Source: Heligmosomoides polygyrus polygyrus
Taxonomy: Eukaryota > Nematoda > Chromadorea > Rhabditida > Heligmosomidae
Direction of reading: 5' to 3'
Assembly (NCBI GenBank): GCA_947396885.1
Contig: OX377205.1
Span: 61,228,969 to 61,292,968 of the forward strand
DNA: 64,000 bases
Shown here: in pieces, positions 1 to 11,760 of the stretch
Numbering within the stretch: position 1 is the stretch's first letter
How the letters are laid out: every line of letters begins with the position of its first letter
The notes under the pieces: model-generated
Seen by the model: the letters and a program-made list of their open reading frames with translations, nothing else
Databases searched by the model: none
What the model was told of the DNA's origin: nothing
Translations under genes and position numbers: made by a program

Positions 1-388
1 AAGAGTGCACTGCTTGTCGAACAGGTGCCGGTTGCTGGTAGACTGACTGCTGCTGCTGTTGCTGTTGCTGGCCATAGAGGGATGAAGTCTGATGCTGTGG
101 GTAGACCTGATACTGCTGGTACGCCTGAGGCTGAGGCTGTGGCTTGGCTGTGGCAGTTGCATAGGTGAACACAGGACGATGAGCTGCCTGATCGACACCT
201 TGCGCAGAGGCGTATGGATTCGCTCCCGCCTGATAGGAGGTGGCAGTGGCTGTCGGGTAGGACGACAACTGGAAGTCGGGCTGTGATTGCGGCGCCTGCT
301 GTGTGAGTTCGCCTGGCAGTTGGATACCATAGGCGTTTCGAAGGATGTCCAGGTACTGGCTATACTTGGCGAGGTTTTGCTGGTCAAC
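1..388 (-). CDS. 3' exon (partial) of a Gln-rich low-complexity protein
   Basis: Read on the minus strand, a TTCTTCAG acceptor (intron ends at 389) opens a frame that stays open to the window edge. It starts VDQQNLAKYSQYLDILRNAY and continues into a Q/P/Y/S/A-rich stretch with a poly-Gln tract (CAG/CAA codons near position 50-70). Phase 0 at the acceptor matches the phase 0 donor of the exon at 1578-1849, so the two belong together. The only non-repetitive part is the YLDILRNAYGIQLPGEL segment, which may be a short helix. I do not recognise the family; prion-like or RNA-associated scaffold proteins have this composition, but that is only a compositional remark. The 3' end lies outside the window. 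Confidence 0.7.
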
Positions 389-1577
389 CTGAAGAACGAC
401 AATCTTTCAATAGACCGTGATGCAGTCTGGTGAAAACTGCCATCGGAACGGGAATAAGCAAGCCTGCTATCATGCCTTCAGGGCAGAGCTCACCTTATGT
501 GTACTAAGCAAATAGTATCGAGCGAGGTCTTAGTAGCTGAGGAGAGCCCAGAAAGGTCAGCCAGCTTGGGATGAGACAGGCCAAGTGTGAAGGGTGTATA
601 AGCATCACAGGAATCATGCGTAGGCGCCAGGAGACAATCCTTCGGCACATCATACAATCTCTTGATGACACCTTCGAATCATGAAATCTAACATTGTGAG
701 GAGGACGAACTAAACGTCGTGAGGAAGGGAGTAAACAGCGGGCAGTAGAACAAAGGAAAGGGTAACGAGAGGGATCGGTGAGAAGGATGAAGTTGTATAG
801 TTTCTTGAGATGTTTTCTAGCCGTTATGAGAGAAGGAGAGTCAACTGAAACCAGTTGTAACCTAATTCGACACTCTTCACGCGGTAAGGTCTTTGAAAAG
901 GCCTAGACAGCGAAAAAGATAAATGAGACACAAATGTGGAAGTGACGAAAGAGAAACAAGATAAATGAAGAAAGGTGTAGTCTTAAAAGAGGCGGAGGCG
1001 AAAAAGATAGAAATAGAAACAAGGAAAGGAGAGGAAGGACAAATCTAGAAAGCGAATAGAAAAGTAAATAATAAAATTAAAGATTTAAAGGAAGGGCGGA
1101 GAAGAAAGCATGCAGACAAGCAAAGCACGTTGAAGCGTACTCTCGAAAACACCAGCAGAAGAGGATAAGACCAACGCTCTTTCATGGGACTGTTGAGTTG
1201 GACTATTTCAGCTTCAGTAATGCAGCTCAAGAAGAAGAGTGAAATGCTCACTGGAAGGTGGCAATTAATAAATTCTTATGGTCGCATCTGCACTGAAAAA
1301 GGCAGACCTTGTCCCTCACTTCCAAAAAAAATTTGCTGAACGGTTGCACGTACTGCGCGAAGATGATTTGGTAGTTGGATGGGAGCACCTCTGATGTGTC
1401 AAATACCGAGTCCCTCCCCTGAGTTCGTCAGGGTCTTATACCTCTTGGTGCTTCGTCACGCATTGTTGGTGCTTCCCCAGTTGAGGTAGGAGGACGGTAG
1501 CGGGCAGTGCGCTTTCGCCTGCTACCGAACACGTCTGCAGCTGCGGAGAGAACTGAAGGAGACCGTCTGCGCCTTAC
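389..1577 (-). other. Intron of the Gln-rich gene
   Basis: 1189-bp intron, GT...AG on the minus strand. Much of it (about 700-1150) is purine-rich on the plus strand (GAAAGG/GAGAA runs), hence pyrimidine-rich in the transcript. No transposon or RNA gene recognised. Confidence 0.55.
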
Positions 1578-1849
1578 CTGTGGGTTCACCGGCGGTGCGG
1601 TGGCGATCTGCTGGGCGAACTGCTGCGCGAACTGCGCGGCGTTGGTCGCGTAGGCGGAGGCGCTGGCCGTGGCGGACGCCTGGTTCTGCGTGCCGAACAG
1701 CTGGGAGAAGTCGAAGTTGTACGGCTGGTAGGAGGCGCCCTGCTGCTGGGCGCCGAACGAGTGGTAGGCCAGATGCTGGGCGGAAGACGAGGGTGCCGCC
1801 GCTGACGGGTCGAGCACGTACATGGCGCTCTGACCGTCCCACGTTGCAT
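1578..1849 (-). CDS. Upstream exon of the Gln/Ala/Ser-rich protein
   Basis: Exon of 272 nt bounded by an AATTGCAG acceptor and a CCACAG/GTAAGG donor. It enters in phase 1 (needs one base from an unseen upstream exon) and leaves in phase 0, which fits the exon at 1-388 across a 1189-bp intron. The product includes ATWDGQSAMYVLDPSAAAP, a FDFSQLFGTQNQ segment and an alternating Ala/Thr/Ser then AQFAQQFAQQ run. High GC (roughly 65%) against an AT-richer surround and clean splice sites support coding. Other frames over the same bases are open only because the sequence is GC-rich. The 5' end of the gene was not found; a start at the internal ATG (1823) cannot be excluded. Confidence 0.65.
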
Positions 1850-3560
1850 CTGCAATTGGAGTTTTGAGACAGTACCAGATAGCATTCCCTGGAAGCCGTA
1901 GGAAGTGGCTTTCAACAAAGCCTCAAGGGAGTGCCATGCGCTTCCAACCGTGGGAGATCGAAGTGGTTCGTTCATCCTCTCTCACGCACTTATGAGCTGA
2001 CCAGTAGTGTTCCATCGCAATTTCGCTTAATTAAGCTCAATAAAGTGCACGGCGAACAGTAGCTAAGCGCTGCTGCTTTTGTTTGAACTTGTGGATCTTA
2101 TCTGAAAAACCCACAATCTGCCGCAGAAGAATATTGGACGCTAAGGTGGTTGCACCGTTATGACGATGAATTTTCTTGGTTTTTCTTACTAGAGCTTCCT
2201 ATGCTAGCACAATATTGGTGTGGGAGTGGGCCTCCGCTATTAAAGCGAAGTATTTTATATTACACAGGAAGCTGTATATTGACAATATCTAAACCTACAA
2301 GGCACTGCACCGACCATAGTCGGACAGCGCTGAATATTGCACTTTGTTTCGTAACGTCATTCCAATTCGGAGGAAATTTATCATTGAACATCACATCGAC
2401 ATAAAATCAACCTAAAACTGGCCAGGTAGGGGATTTCCTGCATTTTGTCTATCGTCATGGGAGCACAGAGTTGAAGACCATGACGTGTTGCGTTACTCCA
2501 CTCATGCGTCGCAGGTACTGTGCCTGAATTTCTTTTCATAACCTGACCACACGTTCACTTATGAAGACTATTTTTATAAGAGATGTTTCGCAGATATTCG
2601 TCATGCTTCTTCAGTTCGGTCAGTCTTAAGCGGCTCGGTTGAAGCAAGAGGACATTTTCTTTTTTAATTTTTTCCATTTTTAATGACCTTGATTCCAACC
2701 CCTTTTTCTGAATGGTGAGCAAAACACCCTAGCTCGAAAAGACTTGTTTGCAAAGGGCAACCTTGGCACAAAAGCTGCTGATTTTCGCCGGTATAAATTT
2801 CAAAATGAAATTTGTCGAACATCGAGGAAAATCATTAAAGGTTTGGCTAGTGAAAGCATGGTTTCATTCACATTTTGAGGGCGAATCCTTACATTCGATC
2901 CGTGTGTTAGCCGATATTCCGGACAGCACTGTTGTCGTGAGAAGGCCTGGCACGCACCCTCAGCGAATTACTCCTAAGTGGAAGACACACATGTAGGCGA
3001 CTGCTTTTTGGCGGCTCCCATCAATAGCCTTATGGTTAGGGATCGATCTGCTTGTTTCCTTCATTGCCTCTGTTCGAAGTGTGCAGGCTCACCAGGCTAT
3101 CTCATCATGTGGTGCCTACAAGAATCAGCACATATTAATAGTTATTCATGAATACTAAATATGTCAATGGTTGGGAGCGATATGATTTGGAACAACTTTC
3201 ACACAGGGTGGGCCAAACTGACAACGTTCTTGAACCTTAGTACAACTGCACCATCTTAGTGTTCATTTTGGGGAAGGGTTTGGAGAGCCTCTCAGCTACT
3301 ATAATACGGAGTATTCGGCGATGAATCTTTAGAAATTCAAGTCTTCGGAACTAGAGTGCTTTCACGTGGACCAGGAAAAGATAGTCGATCGTTTCTAATG
3401 AGAGCCCAATACCCTCTGGTAAGGGCTGCTGCAACCGTGGTCACCGTAGGAACTACTAGTACCGCACCATATATGCTAAATAACGGATATTAAGTGGTTC
3501 AATGGAGTTGGCACTTTTCTCCTAACGAGGTCGCCCAATTTTGCTGCAATATTCATGTAC
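1850..3560. other. No recognisable gene
   Basis: Short open frames exist but none has splice context, composition or similarity that I can support. A candidate 5' exon of the Gln-rich gene could lie here but I could not identify it. Confidence 0.4.
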
Positions 3561-3871
3561 CAAGGGCGTGGTGGCGCAGTCGGAGGAGGTGCCGCGTGCA
3601 TCCGATTCTAAGTTACTTTGGATCTCACTCCCGCGCCTTCCATTCCACCAGGATTGATGATTGGGAAGGATAGAACGCCGACTTGTACGCCGGCTGAACC
3701 GTGTTCGGAAAGGATAGAACACTGACTTGAGCATAGGCTGGCGAACTCAAATCATTCATTGTACAGGGCAAGTACGCGTTCAAATTGTCTCCGTGACACC
3801 CATAGAAATAGAAAAAGTTGTGCATCCCGAAAGGGATGATTACGGCAGTCCTTCGCCCTTATCCTTTATTT
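3561..3871 (+). mobile_element. tRNA-derived SINE, copy 1
   Basis: Starts with a box-A-like TGGCGCAGTCGG, continues through the shared body (GGGAAGGATAGAACGC, a GTACAGGGCAAGTACGCGTTC-type block) and ends in a TCCTTTATT-type tail. The middle carries a short internal duplication of the GGAAGGATAGAAC block. Diverged copy. Confidence 0.7.
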
Positions 3872-5244
3872 AAGGGCCACCATGTTTTATATCACTGGCT
3901 GCTGTTCGTCGTCACGCCAAGATTCAGCGACAGTCAAACGAGGAATATTTGACGTGATTTGCACACTCATTTTCAAGACGTTAAAAGAAGAATGATGGTT
4001 CGTGTGTTAGACTTTGGTATTCTCTACCTTTCTAGCTTAAGAATTCGCTCATTCGTTATGATTTAGGAGCATTTTCTCGTGGGATCTGTTGCTGCAGAAT
4101 AAATCGGTTTTTTAGGTTCTGTGGCCGCATGAAGCCCCTCCGTGCGGCCACAGAACCTAAAAAACCGATTTATTTGAGCATTAGATAACTGGCTCAACAA
4201 TAGCTAATCAAGGATTCAAGAAGAGATTCGCTAGAAGAGAAATTAGTGCGGAAAAAATTAGTGTGGCCGAAACAGTTAGGAGACGAATACAAGCAATCAA
4301 ACGAGTAAAGGACTCATTGTGTGGGCACTGAGGAAGGAAATGAAGCTATGCCAGTCGAACATTCACAGTGTCTCCATAACAACAGCGGCAAGTACGTTGC
4401 ATGTGCGGAGCAGAAAAGTTAATTTAAGCAGGGCGGATTTTATGTTCGATAGTTCGATATTTTTGGGGCGACTACTCCGCCAAAACCGGGACCAGGCTCA
4501 GCCTTACATGCGAGTCCTGAGCGACAAGTGTATCTGCGGACCGACCGAAAGCCATCGCCGCTTTGACGTTAAAAATATTCCCTCTCTTTTGCATAGTATT
4601 TTCTTCAGCAAGTAGATGTTGTTACTCTAGGGGAAAACGTGCAGTTTTCCGCGTACCAAAATCTGTCCAACTTCTTCTAAAGCTGAAAATTTGAAGCAAT
4701 TTCTTGTGGCACTACATAGATGCAAAACTTCAAGTCGTGACCCTTTGGTTTGAATGAGGGAGAGTATGATTCAGACAGAATAGAAGATTTGGTGGAGCAA
4801 TAAAGTGAAAATTCCCGAAAAGCGACAGTGGAAGATGACCTGAGTTTCTTTGGAAAAGAAGCATTAAGGGTGAAGCAACGTCATCCTCTGAGTGGACAAT
4901 CTCCCCAAGAAGGCTGCTTAAGAGGATGACATAAGAAAAGGCAACTGCGAGAAAAGGGTCAACTATGAAGAAGGCAGTGATCATTTGAATTTAGAATTCC
5001 GGCAGACGGCAGAAATCTTCAGAAAGACGTAATACAAGAACGAAAGAGCAGCATCTTAGAACATGGAAATGGCAGTAAGGATTAAAGATGGGCAAAATGT
5101 CGTCGGTACCTGGTTTCACTTTCAATTGAGCTGATTCAACTGGCCTACGATCTTTAATTGGTGCCTAATCCGCTCCAAATATTCCACTGGCATTCACCAA
5201 CCTCGCTTTGCTGCGAGGATGGAAAGCTCCACTAACTTAGGATT
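3872..5244. other. Intergenic, apart from the 4.1-kb hairpin
   Basis: Apart from the perfect hairpin at 4098-4174 nothing coding or mobile was recognised. Confidence 0.4.
4098..4174. repeat. Perfect hairpin, 32-bp arms, 13-nt loop
   Basis: Left arm 4098-4129 (AATAAATCGG...GGCCGCA) and right arm 4143-4174 are exact reverse complements; the loop is TGAAGCCCCTCCG. No mismatch in 32 pairs. It could be a MITE tip pair, a terminator-like RNA hairpin or a recent inverted duplication. The arms contain AATAAA on the plus strand. Confidence 0.9.
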
Positions 5245-5430
5245 GGAGTGTCCTTGAAGGGGTTGCGTACACGTGCGCAGTGCATCCAACCGAGCCCTAT
5301 CCCTACAGAACGTGAGAACTGTTGCCAGACATCTCTGGGAAGGATAAAACATTGACTTGCTCATCGGTTGGTCACCGCCACTGGCTGTTTTGTAGACCAA
5401 ATTCAAATTGTCTCCAGCAGAATTGGACGA
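5245..5430 (+). mobile_element. tRNA-derived SINE, copy 2 (truncated)
   Basis: Keeps the TCTGGGAAGGATAAAACA, TTGACTTGCTCATCGG and TTGGTCACCGCCA blocks of the family but lacks a clear head and the TATCC tail. Confidence 0.55.
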
Positions 5431-5752
5431 GGGAAAATTATGTCGAAACTACACATAAATTGATTTGATTTTAAATTTTTTTCTTGATTTTTAAAAAATT
5501 CGCAGCCGCTTAACACCGGAAAGCCGTCATCAACATGTTGGCCGAATGGGACACATTTCGGTGCAATCCACTAAGGGAGGTTGAAATGGTAACGCATGCA
5601 ACATAATGTACAACGTAAGGCAACCACTAGACTCTCGAGGACGACAGGGGTTGGGGGAGGATACGCTAAGCTGACGAGGAGTATAACTCACGTCCTGTTA
5701 TGTGTGGACCCATACCCATTCATTGGGATTTCACCCACATTTCCTCATCAAT

Positions 5753-6056
5753 CATGGGCGCGTGTAGCGCAGTTGCAGGAGGCGCGACTGTCGCGTGCAC
5801 CCGATACCAGGTTTCTGGTTCGGATTTTCAGCCCAGGCCAACCAAGCCTTCCATCCCTCCGGGGTCGGTGAATTGGTACCAGGCTTGTCTGGGAAGGATA
5901 AAGCGCTGACTTGTTCATCGGCTGGCCACCGCAAGTCATTGTATGGCCAAATACGCATTCATGTCGCCTCCACGACATCCCGTAGAAGTAGAATGCGCTG
6001 GCGCATCCCAAAAGGGATTGAGTAACGCCGTCCTTTATCCTTTATCCTTATCCTTT
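5753..6056 (+). mobile_element. tRNA-derived SINE, copy 3 (best full-length copy)
   Basis: About 304 bp. Head: GTGTAGCGCAGTTGCAGGAG (box-A-like), then GGTTCGGATTTTC (box-B-like) about 50 bp on, as expected for a pol III tRNA-derived promoter. Body: the GGCCAACCAAGCCTTCC, CTGGGAAGGATAAAGCGC and TGTATGGCCAAATACGC blocks. Tail: short-unit repeat of TTTATCC/TTATCC. No coding capacity is expected; apparent open frames across it are an artefact of repeat composition. Serves as the reference for the other copies. Confidence 0.85.
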
Positions 6057-9000
6057 CCTCATCAAATAAATAACCTCTGCGCGGAGGCCACTTCCAGTCC
6101 ATTCCCGCTCCGCTAGGAGTACAGCTGACTGGTTCCGTCCCATAGAAGGTATGCGGTGTCCTGGTGAGAGTTTGTTTGCATTTCAGCACGAAGAAATAGA
6201 CCGGTCATGGGAAAACCCATGAACATGCACAGGTAGTGAGTGGCTCGCGGGAGTGACACTCCGATTAGCCGTGGTTAAGCGGGGCAAATATTGATATCCA
6301 CACCTCGTGCGTGCTTTGAAGAGGATCGTTGACGGCCGAAATCACGGAGGGTGAGAGGAGAAGGTGTTGCAACGTAGCAGACGTGTGTCCGCAGCCTTCG
6401 CACCTCGCGAGAACTCTGGGTGAAGGATCAGGAGCAGGCGGCAGAGCTTTGCAGGCGGCAGAAAGCGCTACTTCCCGCATTCTGAGGGTGACGCAAAGGT
6501 CACATGTGTCACGCGTCGAATTTATTTAGTTATTCAGTTGTACGTTACAGAGAGTGACCAACAGATCAAGCAAGATTTTAGGACACTAACAGAACGATTA
6601 GAAGGAGAAAGATCCAGCTCGATCAAAACCAGCCAGCCGCAAGAAGAGACAAAACCAAAGTAGATTATCTCCATACAGGTTGGGCACAGAAAAGACAGCC
6701 TTTAGGAGTGACTGTTCCATATGGCTCTCAATCTTGAGATGCCGTAAGTCAGTGCTAGAGCTTGGGGACACGGATGCGCTAACTATCTTCGTAGAATCAG
6801 GAAGGAGCATAACAGAAGCGAATTGAATGTAATAGTAAATTGGTATTGGTAAATTTTAAAAACATTTCTCAGCTCTGTACGATACTATACTCTGACGCTG
6901 CTGCACCAAGGCAAGTGTTTTTTGAGATAGCCAAAGTGTTGTGGAATTCAGCGAAGGTCGTACTGGGTTTAGCAGTAGCGCACAGAGCATGTATCGGGCT
7001 GCACCGCTTATCGCTAGAAAATGTGAAAATTTCCATAAATGTATTTCAGAAATGTTCGTATGCACATGTATGTTCGAGAGTTCTAAGTATTATGCTAGAG
7101 CAACCGAATTAGGCCCCAAGGATGCTCTCATTTCGATCAAAAACAGTTGATTCCATTGCAGTGGATTATGCTTCCTATGGTAACGAATTAACACCAGAGA
7201 GATCTGGAATCTAAGTGGCAGTGCTTTCCGGAAATACTCTATAATGTCCACTTCCAAAAACAAAGGAGCTGCATTGGCAACGAATTGCAGTTGTTGTGAA
7301 ATTTATGTCACAGGTGAACAACTGCGTTGATCGGAGCTCGGACTCCTCCGCGAGCTTCTCGTTTCGCAATGTCTGTAAACCAACCCCTATATTCTTCTAC
7401 GTCGAGGTGGCGTTCGGGGTACTTCCATCCAACAAGCTCGATTTCTGCCCAAAGTGTTCGAGGAGTCGACAATGTTGGAGCATGTCACCTATGCAGCGTG
7501 AGCTCCATCCTCACACTTCACTCTTCAGGGATCGGAAACGCAGCTTGTCTCAAGGGCTGGAGAAGAGTCAGCCCGCTGGATGCAACGACATAGTTCGCTG
7601 CAGATTCTGAAGCCTGTTACCAGTGAGTGAAGCTAATCATGCATCGCTTACCCCTTCTTCATCCTTTCCTTTGGATGGACCTATACGCCACCTCTGATTT
7701 TGGAATTTTCTTCAGTCGGTAAGGGTAACTTCCAATGATTTTGGGAGTGCTATAGCCGGCTCTGCTTTGCTTTGGCAGAGAGTGTCTGTCCTTTTTGATG
7801 CAATAACTGTGAAGTCCGAGGTTATTTTTAAGAAATCGGCTATTGAAGGCAAAGAAAATTTCCTTGAAATTTGGAAGTCAAAAGCGGCTGAAGGGGTTCT
7901 ACCGTTCGACTATCTCCCGAATGATTTGATGAAACCTCGGAATGTTGACGCAGAGCTTTGTAGTGCATCGATGTCCTCCCTCCAGTTACTGCCTAGCGAC
8001 TCTGTGAATGGTACTTCTCGTAATTTTCACCTGTTTTGCGGTCGATTCCGGTTGGAGTCCTTCACCTCAGCGAAGAGGTAAGCAGTGAGGCACGACTTGG
8101 ACTTGGTCGTATGTTTTGGTCAGGAAGTCACGAACGGCCATCAAATGTGGGCACAATACTGCGCACATCGGCTACTTTCCAAATGTCATTCGACAGCCAG
8201 TTTCGAGAATTTTCCGCTGAGCCGCAGGTTCCGGAACCTTTGTCGCAATACTTGTGCGCTTTCCTGTACATCCCACAAGAGTAGAGTACATAGAGCGGCC
8301 CATCCCTGGCAGGGGTCGACTACCACCACCCTCTACCTTTCACCCTTCAAGAAGAGGGAGTTTCCCCCTGAGTTTCGATTTGACTGCTCAAATGTGCAGC
8401 TGAAAAACTTCCCGACTAAACCCTTGGTAATATTCTTTTTTCATTGCGTTCTCAAATGCGGCTTTAGCGGTGTTGATTTGGTAGCAAACCTGTTCAGCTG
8501 GGGCCAGATTCATTAACGATAGCGTCGGTATCGTTTCACTGCGAATACTGTAGTCAATTACTACATCGAAATCATTGGCTTGTCGATTCGGTGACAGGCG
8601 TGTGTGGTAAAGCTCCAAGAAGAGACTGCTTGACATACGCTGTGGCTCCCAAGTAATAACTTATCGTTATTATTCGCTACAAACAACTCAATTGGAAAGG
8701 TAGGATAAACAATAGATGGACCAAGACTGGTTTCTGCAAGCAAAGGCTGGTATCTGCGCTCTTTGTTAACGTTGGAGTAGAGAATGCGCAGGAAGCAGCA
8801 GCGCAAATCTAGCGGTGGACTGAGAGACGAAAGCTTCATGCTAATAACTCAGGTTCACAATGGGTCTCAGTCTTCAGCCCCTTCCGCTAATATAGTCGCA
8901 AGCCGCCCTAGTCCACCACCGTGCAATAGTGATTCTGTGGGAAACTATTGAACGGTCACCGGTTTTTTAGAGGCTAATAAGTAATTTAGATTTTTCGTGA

Positions 9001-9879
9001 GAAATACTAGCAGCTTTGCTGTGAACTTGTCTCTCCATAATTATAACCTCGTCGTACTCACGGAAACGTGGTTGAACAGTAAGAGTGAGATAGCCTTCTC
9101 TCAGAAGTCTTTCTGGCCAATATGTGGGTGACAGATGTGATAGACATTCCAAAAAGGGGGCGGCTTTCTCCTTTCAATGAAAAGCCTTTTCCCGTGGAAT
9201 GAATTATTTAGAGAGTCAGTACTGATTTTTGGTTTTGAGATCTTTGTGTGTGATCTAAGATGCGACTTAACTAAATTATGTGTATACAGAACCCCTGACT
9301 GCTGCGTGTCCGTATTACTTCACTTAGTCAAGGCTATAAGTGATTTTTCTTTCACCAACATATGTACCATTTTAATGGAATTCTTCAATCTCCCGGATGT
9401 AATGTCGAACGTCCGTGTCCAGCAGCAGCGTGTCGAATAGCTCTTGGTTTTTGAGACACACGGCTTACAACAACAGTGTTAGCGCCAACCAGACAAAGAG
9501 CAGTGCTTGACCTTCTTTTATGCAGCAGAACAGGATTTGTATATGAAGTGCAGACAGGACCTCCCATTGGAAGTAGAGATCACACTACTGACCTTTTCGC
9601 TTGACTTGATACTTGAAAAGGAGGGAGTGAGATGGTTTTGAAACTTCAAGGGTGCTGATTACTGCTTATCGGGAACTACGTACCTGGCTGGCATTGACTG
9701 GATTGGAATTGTCAACTCTGGTACTACAGTAGATCAGCTACGAAACGCTCATTGTGATTCTTCAGCATGCACTTAGATTGTATGCTGCTCTGAAGCTACA
9801 GAGACATGGCGAACAGGGTTATCCTGCTTACCTGAGAAGACTAAACTACCATCGCTTCCACTGTAGGAAAACATTTGTT
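6057..9879. other. No recognisable gene
   Basis: Several open frames of 60-143 codons occur, but overlapping frames on both strands are equally open and none shows splice structure or a known motif. At 8500-8516 there is a single CTGGGGCCAGATTCATTAA terminus resembling the TIR of the MITE at 39.37 kb, without a partner. Confidence 0.4.
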
Positions 9880-11760
9880 CCACTGGTGCGAGCGAAGACA
9901 AGACTTCGCTCGAGTTCGTCTCCAAAAAACTTGACAACGCCTGTACAATGCTTGCATAGAAATGAAGGTTGCTAAATCCAATGATACATCAGCGTTTTAT
10001 ACGCTCATCAGCTTTAACTAGAAAAATAATGAAATCCCCGGATTGGTTAATGACGATGGAGAACTGGTTTTTACACCAAACGGTAAAGCTGATCTATCAG
10101 GCGATGTATTTCAGAAGACGTATGGTAAGACACGGAATTTTGAGGAAAACCTGGTAGTTAACGGAGGAGAGGATTTGCCGCGTTTTCCGCAGAAGAATAC
10201 ATCTTTCTGGTTTCAAAGAGAAGAGATTGTTGAGGTTTTGTCTAAATGGCCAAAATCTTCATTGGTATCACCCGACTTTATTCCTCCTAGTTTTATAAAG
10301 AATATCGTTCACTGTATAGCTTGTCCTTTAGAACAAATATTTAATCTCAGTCGTATCATAGGGAAAGTACCTGCCAGATGGAGACATGCGTTTGCAACGC
10401 CGATTTCCAAGAAAGCTTCCCTCAACGATCCGAGGAACTGTTGGCCAATTAGCATTATGTACCTCAATTTTTGCAAGAAGCTTTGAGAAGTTGCAATAGT
10501 CGAGTAGTACTACTCGACTATTGCAACATCAAAGATGCCAAGGTTCATCGAGAGTCGAACATGGAATGTACTGCTCTGAGAAGATTCTAAAGAGACACAT
10601 CTCCTTAGTCCATCTTGAATGCAATGACGTTATCTCAAAGAATTAGTTAGGTTTCCTTAAGGGAAGATCTGTCGAAACGGCTGTTCTAACTTCTCTGAAT
10701 GACTGGTCGAAGGCTTTTGAAGACAGAAGATGCAGGGATGTAGTGCATTTCAATTTTCAGAAGCATTCGACATGGTTTCTGTGGAAAAGTTGATATTTGA
10801 GATGGAGGCACTAAAAATACATCTCATTGTTATGAACTGGATTCGGCAATTTTTATCTAGTAGAACATGTCAGGTTAGGATTAAGGGCCAATACTCCAAA
10901 GTTTTTCCCAGAACAAGCGGTGTTCCTCGGGGTGGAATACATATTATCACTAATCTTATTCCTGCTCTATGCCAACGACCTTCCCGAGTGTATCACCTAC
11001 CTGGAGTCATGTGTAAAGTGTGCGCAGATGATTTAAAGATCTTTAAAAAAATCGACGATATATAAGATTCAATGGCTCTCCAGTCAACTGTTGATTTCAT
11101 TAGTTGCTAGGCAGAAAGATGGGAGCTACCATTAGCAGTTCAGAAGGCACTCTATCTGATGGTTGGACCCAGAAAAAGTGCTCGAACACAGGAACTTAGT
11201 ATCAGTGGTCAAATTCTAATTAAGATTGATAAAGTTAGAGATTTAGGCTTTATTATAACCAGCAACCTATGTTTCTTTAAACGCTGTACATTTGTAGCAA
11301 AAAGGCCAACTGTCACATCTACAATCTCTTCAGGGCTTTAAATCTAACCTATCTGATGTTTACCTATGCGCGTTCGAGACTTATGTACGACCTATTGTGG
11401 AAGCGGAAACATCGGTGTTTCATCCATCAATGAGAAAGGATATAGACCTTCTAGGAAGCATTCGAATTACGATAGTATTCCAAGAGGTACACACCCAGCG
11501 AGCTGAGCTATTTGGTCTTCCTTCGCTGAGGAACAGAAGAAAGATAGCTGGTCTTACAATAATGCGCAATGTCCGCAATGTCAAAAGTGTTTTTTAAGTA
11601 TGTAATACGCCTTGTTGATGACGATGCTTTGTTTCACTCGGCTGATGCCTTGATTTACATGTTGACGAAATTGCGTGTTTGTGTTTTTGCATTGATTTGT
11701 TTCTTAATTTCCTTAGGCTAGACCCTGGTATACACAATGAATGAATAAATAAATAAATTT
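9880..11760 (+). pseudogene. CR1/Jockey-type non-LTR retrotransposon (LINE), decayed
   Basis: Reverse transcriptase read through several frames. Upstream linker: VNDDGELVFTPNGKADL (from 10043). RT: SPDFIPPSFIKN, then GKVPARWRHAFATPISKK and DPRNCWPISI; a frame change and a 38-bp palindrome at 10490; then FSEAFDMVSVEKL, SGVPRGG and CADDLKIF (the catalytic F/YADD box, here CADD). The later VRDLGFIITSNL fits the region after the RT palm in CR1-like elements. The 3' end is an (AATA)n-type tail at 11739-11760, typical of the group. At least three frame changes and several stops: dead. The endonuclease domain is not seen, so it is 5'-truncated. Confidence 0.8.
10490..10527. repeat. Perfect 38-bp palindrome inside the LINE
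   Basis: GTTGCAATAGTCGAGTAGT followed directly by its reverse complement with no spacer. It interrupts the RT just after the FARSFEKLQ-like segment (read in the shifted frame). Confidence 0.9.

Noticed and set aside
1586..1975. Arg/Ser/Pro-rich and other alternative frames over the Gln-rich exon
   Set aside because: Shadow frames of a GC-rich exon; only the Gln/Ala frame has matching splice phases with the next exon.
5748..6189. Overlapping 'genes' on both strands (e.g. GLSGKDKALTCSSAGHRKS)
   Set aside because: The same peptides recur at every SINE copy in either orientation; they are translations of the repeat.
8500..8640. A third GATTCATCAA MITE
   Set aside because: Only one terminus (CTGGGGCCAGATTCATTAA) is present; no inverted partner within 300 bp.
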